Shown one piece after another: positions 1-5,731 of a stretch of 7,696 nt of DNA. The translations under genes were made by a program, and so were the position numbers. The notes beneath the pieces are model-generated. The model was not told where the DNA came from, ran no database searches, and was given only the letters and a program-made list of their open reading frames with translations. Each line of letters starts with the position of its first letter. Positions within the stretch are counted from its first letter, which is position 1. The stretch comes from Candidatus Omnitrophota bacterium (GTDB taxonomy: Bacteria; Omnitrophota; Koll11; Zapsychrales; Aceulaceae), in contig JAOZRJ010000069.1 in NCBI GenBank assembly GCA_029931885.1, positions 1 through 7,696 on the forward strand, read 5' to 3'.

Positions 1-401
1 AATGAAATTCCAGTCATCCATATAGATACAGTAGTAAGAGTTCCTCCGCTTAAGAGAAAAACAGCAACCGCAGCAATAATAAGAACAAAAGAAATAACTG
101 CTCCTACCCAACCCTTTAGCGCTCGACGGCTCAGTTGTCTCTCGCGGCCTTCTTTTATTCCTGACTGATACAACGATTCAGCATAGCTTGCCATTGAAGA
201 CCCCATAAAAGCGGAAGCTGTGTCTGCTGCAATTGTCGTAGCAGTTTTAATTTGCGATATTTTTCCTAAGTTTACAATAATACTTAAAGCGACAAGTAAA
301 ATAGCAAAAAATAAAACAAGAATAACAGCTATTTGCCCTCTTTTAGAAAAAGGGTCAACCCTTAATTTTGATTTAATTATTCTATTTAAAAATAATATCA
401 T
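1..401 (-). CDS. TadG-like (TadE/G-like) pilus-assembly protein, C-terminus beyond window
   Basis: The frame is open from ATG at 401-399 to the window edge, giving 133 codons; the 3' end is missing. The ATG has a good ribosome site (GAGGTG, six bases upstream). Residues 21-43 hold RGQIAVILVLFF and a hydrophobic helix. Then comes a segment like VNLGKISQIKTATTIAADTA (43-62), the layout of the N-terminus of TadG-like proteins: an arginine-glycine-glutamine junction, a helix, then an alanine-rich 'AAD' region. TadG-like proteins are envelope-anchored accessory factors of Tad/Flp pili. Odd points: a second hydrophobic helix at about 98-118, where classical TadG has a long periplasmic domain, and no glutamate at position +5 after the Gly-Gln junction. 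It follows the TadE-like gene by 33 bp and is probably in the same transcript. The family call is by eye and fairly secure for the N-terminus only. Confidence 0.75.
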   Translation of the reverse strand, partial: MILFLNRIIKSKLRVDPFSKRGQIAVILVLFFAILLVALSIIVNLGKISQIKTATTIAADTASAFMGSSMASYAESLYQSGIKEGRERQLSRRALKGWVGAVISFVLIIAAVAVFLLSGGTLTTVSIWMTGIS

Positions 402-434
402 ATGTTACACCTCGTAAATGTCCAACTTTAACAA

Positions 435-719
435 TCACTCCATCAATGTCCCATTGTAAACTAACTGCATTCCAGGCAGCTTATCATCAATGCCTCGTAA
501 TTGATCCTCTACTTTTGCTGAATGACTTCCTGTATGCGCAGCATGATACTCTGCAATACCTTTCTGATAATTACTCACTGGAAAAACTAAAGAAATACCA
601 GCCCACTGCATTGCCTTAACAACGCTGTAAAAAAACAAAAGAACAATAATGAAACAAAAAGTAAATTCTAAAGTTACTTGCCCTTTTTTTCTTATATTTT
701 TTTTCTGATGACTTTTCAT
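435..719 (-). CDS. TadE-like minor pilin protein (94 aa)
   Basis: A small protein with a basic leader (KKNIRKK), the junction G13-Q14 and the motif QVTLEF (glutamate 18 at mature position +5). One strongly hydrophobic helix follows at about 20-39, then a short polar tail of about 55 residues. This is the architecture of TadE-type minor pilins, which are processed at G/xxxxE[YF] by a TadV-like prepilin peptidase and sit in the envelope with the pilus machinery. Full TadE proteins are usually longer, so this is a short member. The start ATG has AAGGA about seven bases upstream. It lies 25 bp after the 535-residue protein and 33 bp before the TadG-like gene, the usual pairing of TadE with TadG. 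The tail has no motif I recognise. Confidence 0.72.
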   Translation of the reverse strand: MKSHQKKNIRKKGQVTLEFTFCFIIVLLFFYSVVKAMQWAGISLVFPVSNYQKGIAEYHAAHTGSHSAKVEDQLRGIDDKLPGMQLVYNGTLME

Positions 720-744
720 AATGCTTTCCTTAAAACAGTAACTA

Positions 745-2352
745 TTACCACGACGTCAATTCCTCTTGTGTTTTCATTTTATGCCCTGTTTTCGATCCCA
801 CTATAGATCTTACAAATAAAATTAATCTACCCTTATTAAAACATGTTTTAAGTCTGTTCTCACCACTATTCGGGTCTGTCGGATCTCCGCAGCAATCCCA
901 GCCTATGCAATCAACATCAACTGGATTTCCTGCGCAATTATTTGCATGAAATCTATATTTCGTCCCGCCACCAGAACACGAGCTTAAAACATCATTACTA
1001 AGCTGTATTTTTCTTTCAATAATATCGTATGAATCTTGTTTTTGCCTTGAAATAAAATTGCTCAAAATTCCGCTTTTTCCCTGAGATGTTTTTAACGAAC
1101 CGTCTTCTAAAAAAGTAACAATTTTTGCCTCGCTATCCACGAGTCCCGGCCTTGGTTTTCCGCTTCCGAATAAATAATCAGACAAATCCTTTGAGCTATA
1201 AGAATTATCAATATCCCCCTCTCCATTATCTACAACCTTAAACCAATAAGGTCTAGACATTTTATCAGGGAAAGTTATCATAGTATAGTTTCCAGCGAGA
1301 ACACCTTTAACTGGTTCATCTATTGGATCGCCTCCACTATACCTTTTATATTCTTTACTTTGTAGACCTCCAGGCCATTTATTAAAAGTTTTATATTCCA
1401 AAATACTTTCTTCTTCTCCATCAAAATCAACGTCCACACTCAATCTCACCTTATACCCTTTATTCCCAAAATAATGAAAACCTGTTTCATTTGCTAAAAC
1501 CGGAAACCATTGCCAGCTCATATTATGCCGGTCCGCCTCAGGAACTGTCCAATTACTTTTCTTTCTTAAATTAAAACGACTATTAAGCTCTGCGTCAGAT
1601 ACTTGACTACAATGATGGTTGCCGGGATCACTTGGCCCAGGATCATTCTGATCAAAACAAAATTTTCTATCTGTCACAGGAATCTTTGTCCAAAAAACTA
1701 TTCCTCTGCTATCAACACTATCTCCAAGACCCGAAACATATTTATCTTTATAAGGATGTGGTACAGAAGTGACAAAATTACAATGATTATAAGTCTTAGT
1801 TGGTACATGAATAAACCAAGATCCGTTCCATCCATTTACACAATCAATATTCCAAGAAAAAGTTGTCCCATTAATAGAGACATAGTCAGGCACAGAACCA
1901 CCTTCCCCATACTTTTTAAAAGCACCTATTCGAAACTTAAACTCATCTCCATTAATATTTATCGTAAAAATCGGTAAACTGTTTTGTTCACCATAATCCA
2001 TCGGAAGCTGTAAAAGACTTGTCATGGATCCTGAGCCAGAAGCCATAAAAGGCGACCGAGAAGACGCACCATATTTTTCCCCTCCTTGAACTGTAGGTTT
2101 ATCTTGAATCCAAATTACAGAAGCATTTTTATTTTTAGCAGAGTCATTGCTGCTGTCGTAAGCACGGGATTCCTCAGCAGACTTTATTAACGCCACTCTC
2201 ATGGCTTTAAGCTGAGCGTTTTGTGCGTTGGAAAAACTAATAGAATAACGAAGAATGAGAGCTAAAAGCATAAATAAAACCCCACCAAAAATCGACAATT
2301 CTAATATCGTTTGGCCTTTATTTTTAAAATTTCTTTTTCTCAGCATATTCAT
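745..2352 (-). CDS. large secreted pilin-like protein with cysteine-rich C-terminus (535 aa)
   Basis: The N-terminus is a prepilin-type signal: basic leader, G13-Q14, QTILEL with glutamate 18, and a helix at about 20-36. A long extracytoplasmic region follows that I do not recognise. It is rich in tryptophan, glycine and beta-type sequence. VDVDFDGEEE at 306-315 is a DxDxDG loop like calcium-binding loops of EF-hand or FG-GAP proteins. There are ten cysteines (171, 191, 232, 248, 459, 473, 482, 487, 488, 504), six of them in the last 80 residues with a CC pair, suggesting disulphides outside the cytoplasm. The ATG has AGGA seven bases upstream, and the preceding gene ends 8 bp before it, so the two are probably co-translated. 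Size and position suit a minor or tip subunit, possibly an adhesin, on a filament made of the small pilins. That role is inference; the signal and the cysteine content are visible. Confidence 0.7.
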   Translation of the reverse strand: MNMLRKRNFKNKGQTILELSIFGGVLFMLLALILRYSISFSNAQNAQLKAMRVALIKSAEESRAYDSSNDSAKNKNASVIWIQDKPTVQGGEKYGASSRSPFMASGSGSMTSLLQLPMDYGEQNSLPIFTININGDEFKFRIGAFKKYGEGGSVPDYVSINGTTFSWNIDCVNGWNGSWFIHVPTKTYNHCNFVTSVPHPYKDKYVSGLGDSVDSRGIVFWTKIPVTDRKFCFDQNDPGPSDPGNHHCSQVSDAELNSRFNLRKKSNWTVPEADRHNMSWQWFPVLANETGFHYFGNKGYKVRLSVDVDFDGEEESILEYKTFNKWPGGLQSKEYKRYSGGDPIDEPVKGVLAGNYTMITFPDKMSRPYWFKVVDNGEGDIDNSYSSKDLSDYLFGSGKPRPGLVDSEAKIVTFLEDGSLKTSQGKSGILSNFISRQKQDSYDIIERKIQLSNDVLSSCSGGGTKYRFHANNCAGNPVDVDCIGWDCCGDPTDPNSGENRLKTCFNKGRLILFVRSIVGSKTGHKMKTQEELTSW

Positions 2353-2360
2353 TTTTGTTC

Positions 2361-2792
2361 CTAAGGCTCAAAATTACATACAGCACCCGATCCAGCCGCA
2401 CAACCCTCAATACAACATCGTCCTTTTGCTTTATCATCAGGTTTATTTCTACAAATGCTTAATGATCCTCCTGCAAAATAAGTACAACTTGCTTTATTAG
2501 TATCTATACAACATGCATAACAATCATAAGAAAACCACACCTCGCTACCCCATCCGTTACCTGTAGCATTCCTTGGCACATATCGTCCACATTCAACAGT
2601 TCCTCCTAAAGTAGGATCATATTGCTGTCCCTGGGAAAACCCATCGCCTAAAGATTTCCAGCGTCCAAAAAATACGCGCGCAATAGGTTTTCGCATTACC
2701 AAAAGAACAGATATAATCATTACAATCAAAATCACATATTCCATCGTCGACATAGCTTTTCTTTTATTATTTTCTCGTAACATATCACTCAC
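2361..2792 (-). CDS. cysteine-rich pilin-like protein (143 aa)
   Basis: A pilin-type N-terminus (A13-M14, MSTMEY with glutamate 18, helix about 19-34) is followed by the family motif QQYDP at 56-60. The C-terminal half has ten cysteines (68, 91, 94, 95, 103, 114, 126, 127, 131, 139), including two CC pairs, so a disulphide-rich domain exposed outside the cytoplasm is likely. Position +1 is methionine where all neighbours have glutamine. The GTG start shares its G with the TAG stop of the previous gene (TAGTG), which suggests translational coupling. An ATG three codons in (2783) is an alternative that keeps the whole signal. It shares the cysteine richness of the 535-residue protein 8 bp downstream, so the two may act together as minor or tip subunits. 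I cannot assign the cysteine domain to a family. Confidence 0.72.
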   Translation of the reverse strand: MSDMLRENNKRKAMSTMEYVILIVMIISVLLVMRKPIARVFFGRWKSLGDGFSQGQQYDPTLGGTVECGRYVPRNATGNGWGSEVWFSYDCYACCIDTNKASCTYFAGGSLSICRNKPDDKAKGRCCIEGCAAGSGAVCNFEP

Positions 2793-3121
2793 TAATTTTC
2801 AATCACAACGCTTTCTGTTTTTGTTTCCGTTGACTCTGTTATGTCACTTCGCAACGTAGAGTAACCTCCAAGTTCTTCGCCATCAACCTCCATAATCGTT
2901 TGAGAAAATGAAACTATTGACTGCGTCATGTTCTGGCTAGCTCCCGGATCATATTGTTTTCCCATGCCGTCAACAGTCTCTTTCCATTTTCCCTGAATAC
3001 CTCTTTGGGCATATTTTTTCATGCCTAAAAATGCCGCAATCACTATAATAAACAGCACGATAAATTCTAAAGCACTTTGCCCTGCGCGAAATCGCAAATA
3101 TTTATTTCTTTCAAAAAACAT
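2792..3121 (-). CDS. class III-signal pilin-like protein (109 aa)
   Basis: A basic leader ends at G14, followed by QSALEF (glutamate 19) and a helix at about 20-34. After the helix come YAQRGIQGKWKE and then KQYDP at 55-59, both shared with other proteins of the array. The remaining tail is polar and acidic (Ser/Thr/Glu-rich), with no cysteine and no domain I recognise. The ATG has AAAGGA about seven bases upstream. It starts 18 bp after the previous gene and its stop overlaps the next start by one base, so it sits tightly in the operon. It is probably a filament subunit inserted by its N-terminal helix, with the tail exposed. Glycine at the cleavage position makes it one of the more conventional substrates for a Tad-type prepilin peptidase. 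Confidence 0.75.
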   Translation of the reverse strand: MFFERNKYLRFRAGQSALEFIVLFIIVIAAFLGMKKYAQRGIQGKWKETVDGMGKQYDPGASQNMTQSIVSFSQTIMEVDGEELGGYSTLRSDITESTETKTESVVIEN

Positions 3122-3139
3122 TTTTTATTCCTTTTTCTT

Positions 3140-3466
3140 TTAATTGCTCTCAATAAATCCTAAATTAGTCAATGCATTTGTGTTCAGTTGTGTTGTTCCC
3201 GTTGTCAAATTATTAAGAAATCCATCTGCTACTTTACTATGATCATTCGTAGCTGTTATCATGTTCGTCTCTTGTCTGTTTAAAAATCCTTTCTCTAGAT
3301 TCGACGCTTGTTCTGAATCTGTCTGAAAGCCCAGCTCATCCGAAACAGACTTAAAAACTCTTTGAATACTTCTTTTAAACGGCACTCCCATGGTCGCAAG
3401 CACAATAGCAATAATACTTGCAACAATTGCATACTCAGCTACGGTTTGGGCTTTTTTTGTTTTCAT
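3140..3466 (-). CDS. class III-signal pilin-like protein, divergent, no QYDP motif (108 aa)
   Basis: A very short leader (MKTKKA) is followed by QTVAEY (glutamate 11) and a helix at about 12-29. The post-helix segment FKRSIQRVFKS keeps the basic spacing seen in its relatives. Unlike most of the larger neighbours it has no [QE]-[YF]-[DE]-P motif. Its tail is asparagine- and threonine-rich and carries GFLN twice (60-63, 82-85), perhaps a short internal repeat. The ribosome site is weak (GGTG about seven bases upstream). A 104-bp AT-rich gap precedes it, the longest within the array; I see only poor promoter-like elements there. It is probably a variant filament subunit. Confidence 0.7.
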   Translation of the reverse strand: MKTKKAQTVAEYAIVASIIAIVLATMGVPFKRSIQRVFKSVSDELGFQTDSEQASNLEKGFLNRQETNMITATNDHSKVADGFLNNLTTGTTQLNTNALTNLGFIESN

Positions 3467-3570
3467 TTAATCGCACCATTTTAAATTTTCTCAAAATTAA
3501 TACATTTTACATCAAGGCTACCTAATTAAAAACTTCATATAAAAAATTCCAAAAAAATTATACTAAAAAA

Positions 3571-3960
3571 TCAATCTGCAGCCGGCGCCTCATTGCTGGT
3601 TACGCCCACCGTTGTGGTTGAACTGCTTTGACTCCTATGTTGCCCCGAAACCCCATCAAAAAAAATATCAGAATCAGAATCACTTTCAACATCTGTTTGT
3701 TTTTCCTGATAATAAGGCTCATATTCAGCTTTTATTCCGCTATAAGATGTTCCCCCACGCAATTCATGAACCTCTTTAATCTCATCATCTAATGTCTCAA
3801 GCATATACGCCCTAGAATCGTTTACTCTTGCAGAAAACCCTCTTTGAAGAAAAATCGTCATTCCAGAAATTGCTAAAATAGCAAGCGTGATGACAATCGT
3901 GTATTCACCGACGGATTGCGCATTCTTTTCTCTACATTTTCTTAACAATTTCATTATCAT
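3571..3960 (-). CDS. class III-signal pilin-like protein with acidic Ser-rich tail (129 aa)
   Basis: The leader ends at A14, followed by QSVGEY (glutamate 19) and a helix at about 20-38. The post-helix segment FLQRGFSARVND closely matches the 129-residue protein at 4830-5219. Both are the same length, and both carry YEPYYQE after a similar linker (here EYEPYYQE at 79-86). The tail is acidic and low-complexity (ESDSDSD around 92-98, then a Ser/Thr run). Start choice is less clear than for its neighbours: ATG at 3960 has only AAAGG about 11 bases upstream, while a stronger purine-rich AGAGGAGAGG lies some 20 bases away with no usable start codon nearby. ATG at codon 3 would give the same mature protein. 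It is probably a filament subunit paralogous to the one at 4830-5219. Confidence 0.74.
   Translation of the reverse strand: MIMKLLRKCREKNAQSVGEYTIVITLAILAISGMTIFLQRGFSARVNDSRAYMLETLDDEIKEVHELRGGTSYSGIKAEYEPYYQEKQTDVESDSDSDIFFDGVSGQHRSQSSSTTTVGVTSNEAPAAD
3707..3725. repeat. 19-bp exact repeat, copy 1 (encodes YEPYYQ)
   Basis: TGATAATAAGGCTCATATT is identical to 4999-5017. On the minus strand it encodes the YEPYYQ core of the pilin-like protein at 3571-3960. Flanking DNA is diverged, so the identity is local. Confidence 0.7.
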
Positions 3961-4030
3961 TCTTTGCTTTGCCTTTAGAACCTCTCCTCTCTAAAAAATA
4001 CACTTTTCACTTAGCAATTACTTCTCAAAA

Positions 4031-4333
4031 CTATTCAAAATCAATATAGGACTCCACGTCTTCCGTTGTTACTTCAGGTGCCGTAAGCACTGTATTAACT
4101 CCATCCTCATTAACAATTTCTCGAGTAGAGCTACTTGAACTCGTAACCTGATGATATATGGATTCTTCAGGATCAAACTGATGCGGACTGAGCTCATCTA
4201 TCGATGTCTTAACATTTCCTGCAACGCTCCTTCGCAAATATACCTGAACACTCAACAGCGCTGCAATAACCATAACGGCCAGCACAATATACTCTAAAGT
4301 ACTTTGTGCTTTTTTTTGTTTTATCCTTTTCAG
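4031..4333 (-). CDS. class III-signal pilin-like protein, probable CTG start (100 aa)
   Basis: The first conventional start in frame is GTG at 4285, but that falls inside the helix and would remove the signal. Reading upstream in frame to the stop at 4358-4360 gives KRIKQKKAQSTLEYIVLAV, a full class III signal with A9-Q10 and glutamate 14. The only near-cognate start after a ribosome site is CTG at 4333-4331, four bases behind AGGAGG. The paralogue at 4416-4751 has ATG at the equivalent codon position (here GTA), one codon before this CTG. After the helix come YLRRSVAG, QFDP (52-55) and STREI (69-73), matching the paralogue's QYDP and STREV. The tail is Ser/Thr-rich and then acidic. The alternatives are a start-codon loss that makes it a recently silenced copy, or a sequence error. 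Confidence 0.66.
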   Translation of the reverse strand: MKRIKQKKAQSTLEYIVLAVMVIAALLSVQVYLRRSVAGNVKTSIDELSPHQFDPEESIYHQVTSSSSSTREIVNEDGVNTVLTAPEVTTEDVESYIDFE

Positions 4334-4343
4334 TACCCCTCCT
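4334..4343 (-). promoter_or_regulatory. ribosome binding site deciding the CTG start
   Basis: AGGAGG occupies 4343-4338 on the minus strand, followed by GGTA and then CTG. It is a full-strength Shine-Dalgarno sequence. No ATG, GTG or TTG lies in frame between it and the signal-peptide motif, which makes CTG the best candidate start for the gene at 4031-4333. An ATA codon lies 13 bases downstream of it, too far and too rare a start to be preferred. Confidence 0.6.
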
Positions 4344-4415
4344 CTGTTTATCAGTCGCTAACAAACCACTCTATCTATTTTTTCCTATCAATCTTTTACA
4401 AAAACAAATCCACTA

Positions 4416-4751
4416 TTAATAATTCTCTTGCACAATTCCACCCGAGCTATCAATCTCTGTTGTTGAAACCTTACTTACATTTGTTGATTCCTCTGCCAAC
4501 AACTCTGTATTTGTTGTTCCTGCATTACTTACCTCTCTTGTGCTACTAAACGTATTTGTCGTTTTAGTATACGTTGTTCCAGCAGGATCATATTGTTCAG
4601 AACTTATGTCGTCAGAAGATGATTTTAACTTACCCATAACACCTCTTTTTAAGTACGTCTGTACGCTAAGCAAGGCTCCTATAATAACAACAGCCAACAC
4701 AGCATATTCCAGAGTACTCTGCGCTGTTCTTTCTCGTATTTTTTGTAACAT
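4416..4751 (-). CDS. class III-signal pilin-like protein, Ser/Thr-rich tail (111 aa)
   Basis: The leader MLQKIRERT ends at A10, followed by QSTLEY (glutamate 15) and a helix at about 16-34. Post-helix features are YLKRGVMGKLKS, EQYDP at 52-56 and STREV at 70-74. The tail is dominated by Thr, Ser and Asn, the composition of an exposed and possibly O-glycosylated stalk; glycosylation is inference. It is the closest relative of the gene at 4031-4333 along the whole length, so these two adjacent genes are probably a tandem duplication. ATG has GGAGAG a few bases upstream. It is probably a filament subunit with its helix in the filament core. Confidence 0.76.
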   Translation of the reverse strand: MLQKIRERTAQSTLEYAVLAVVIIGALLSVQTYLKRGVMGKLKSSSDDISSEQYDPAGTTYTKTTNTFSSTREVSNAGTTNTELLAEESTNVSKVSTTEIDSSGGIVQENY

Positions 4752-4829
4752 TTTTCTCTCCTTTTTTAAAAATTAACCTCTAGTAACTAGACATTTAATT
4801 TCAGTCCTAATCTCATCTGTTCAACTTTT

Positions 4830-5219
4830 CTACTCATCAATAGTCATACCAGATCCTGTTGTGCCAACATCATTATACGTAGATGCTGTATAGCCTCCTA
4901 TCCCTCTTATTGTTTCTGAATCGGAAGCTAGTTGAGCTTGGGAATCATCAACACTATGTGTTTCCCCTGATGTTCTGTTACTCGCATAAGAACTCTCTTG
5001 ATAATAAGGCTCATATTGACCTGTTGTGTAAGTCTCTCCTCCTGATAGCTCTCCAAAATCAGTCTCATCAACGAGATATTTCGTGGCGTCTTTAACTCTT
5101 GCCTGCAAGCCTCTTTGAGCAAATTTTTGCATGGCAATAATTGCGCCAACCACAAGCGCAATCAAAATCGCATACTCTGCGACATTTTGCGCTTTATTGT
5201 TTTTAAACATCCTTATCAT
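4830..5219 (-). CDS. class III-signal pilin-like protein (129 aa)
   Basis: The leader ends at A10, followed by QNVAEY (glutamate 15) and a helix at about 16-33. Post-helix FAQRGLQARVKD leads into a linker with GGETYTTG and then QYEPYYQES at 68-76. The remaining tail is rich in Ser, Thr, Gly and Asp. The upstream AGGAGG, five bases before ATG, is one of the best ribosome sites in the window, suggesting high translation. The protein is paralogous to that at 3571-3960: equal length, same helix end, same YEPYYQE. Between the two lie the tandem pair at 4031-4333 and 4416-4751. It is probably a filament subunit. Confidence 0.76.
   Translation of the reverse strand: MIRMFKNNKAQNVAEYAILIALVVGAIIAMQKFAQRGLQARVKDATKYLVDETDFGELSGGETYTTGQYEPYYQESSYASNRTSGETHSVDDSQAQLASDSETIRGIGGYTASTYNDVGTTGSGMTIDE
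4999..5017. repeat. 19-bp exact repeat, copy 2 (encodes YEPYYQ)
   Basis: Identical to 3707-3725; here it encodes the same YEPYYQ core in the pilin-like protein at 4830-5219. It reflects common descent of the two genes, with either strong constraint or gene conversion at this spot. Confidence 0.7.
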
Positions 5220-5260
5220 TTCTTCCTCCTTTTTTATACTTTTTAAATTTTAACGCTTTT

Positions 5261-5458
5261 TTATTCCTCCCAAGTGCCTGATAGCTGGCCTCCTAGAACA
5301 CTTATTCCATCGGACACGTCATTATAGGTTCCTTCAACCGTACTATAAAGCTTCCCTTCACTATCCGGTCTTAAAAATACAATCATAACCGCAATGATGG
5401 CTGTAACCAAAATAATGTATTCTAAGGTACTTTGTCCTTTTTTATTTCCTATTTTCAT
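5261..5458 (-). CDS. small class III-signal pilin, Flp-like (65 aa)
   Basis: The leader MKIGNKK ends at G8, followed by QSTLEYIILV (glutamate 13) and a helix to about residue 29. This is a canonical match both to the Flp/TadE cleavage rule G/xxxxEY and to the archaeal-type class III motif QxSxExxxL. The mature protein would be 57 residues, with a short polar tail RPDSEGKLYSTVEGTYNDVS and no [QE]-[YF]-[DE]-P motif. The strong ribosome site AGGAGG, six bases before ATG, and the early position suit an abundant structural subunit. With the 50-residue gene 25 bp upstream it is a candidate major pilin. The role is inferred from size and signal. Confidence 0.78.
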   Translation of the reverse strand: MKIGNKKGQSTLEYIILVTAIIAVMIVFLRPDSEGKLYSTVEGTYNDVSDGISVLGGQLSGTWEE

Positions 5459-5483
5459 CTGTTTCCTCCTTCCTTAACTTTTA

Positions 5484-5636
5484 TTAATTTAGTTCCTCTT
5501 CAATAGTTTTCTGAGCTCCCTGCATCGAGCGAATAGCATACGTACTCATCGCGATCATTGCAGCTGCCACCAGAGCAATGACGATAGAGTACTCTATTAA
5601 ATTTTGTGCTTTATTGTTCAAAAAATAAGTTTTCAC
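5484..5636 (-). CDS. very small Flp-type pilin, GTG start (50 aa)
   Basis: Reading the minus strand from GTG at 5636-5634 gives 50 codons to TAA at 5486-5484. The leader is VKTYFLNNK (first residue Met), then A10-Q11, QNLIEY with glutamate 15, and a helix rich in Ala, Ile and Met to about residue 35. A short tail ends QKTIEEELN. GGGAG lies about six bases upstream of GTG. Its mature length of about 40 residues is close to that of Flp major pilins, which are essentially one long helix. It is the first gene of the array, directly downstream of the candidate promoter, as expected for the major pilin. It is easily missed by gene callers because of its length and GTG start. Confidence 0.72.
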   Translation of the reverse strand: MKTYFLNNKAQNLIEYSIVIALVAAAMIAMSTYAIRSMQGAQKTIEEELN

Positions 5637-5714
5637 TTCGTTCTCCCGTGGCTTAAGAAATGCGAAAACATTTGGTTAGCAATTTTTTATTCTCTTTTCA
5701 TATAAGAAAATAAT

Positions 5715-5731
5715 GTATATTATAAATATAC
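5715..5731. repeat. 17-bp perfect inverted repeat, possible operator
   Basis: GTATATT, ATA, AATATAC form a perfect palindrome with 7-bp arms and a 3-bp spacer. It covers the -10 candidates of the pilin-array promoter, so a protein bound here would block transcription. All-AT arms also occur by chance in DNA this AT-rich, so the operator role is a suggestion. Confidence 0.4.

Noticed and set aside
220..417. 65-codon plus-strand frame near the window start
   Set aside because: It is antisense to the TadG-like gene, whose frame shows a clear family pattern.
1603..1977. 124-codon plus-strand open frame
   Set aside because: It lies wholly inside the 535-residue gene on the other strand, has no ribosome site and its protein has no recognisable pattern.
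3467..3570. Internal promoter in the 104-bp gap of the array
   Set aside because: TATAAT and TAAAAT-like hexamers occur, but none has a fair -35 at the right distance and such hexamers are common in DNA this AT-rich.
4031..4285. GTG at 4285 as start of the pilin-like gene
   Set aside because: It would begin inside the helix and delete the conserved signal that is plainly encoded just upstream.
4304..4549. Plus-strand frame spanning the gap between two pilin genes
   Set aside because: Its Leu/Tyr/Ser-rich product is what antisense of AT-rich pilin tails gives; no ribosome site, and it crosses two well-supported genes.
4778..4795. CTAGTAACTAG palindrome between pilin genes as a terminator
   Set aside because: The stem is only five pairs and has no T-run directly after it on the minus strand.
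4928..5161. 77-codon minus-strand frame overlapping the 129-residue pilin
   Set aside because: It is an alternative frame of that gene with no signal peptide and no ribosome site.
5658..5673. AAATG/CATTT hairpin in the leader before the first pilin
   Set aside because: A five-pair AT-rich stem is too weak to call a regulatory structure.
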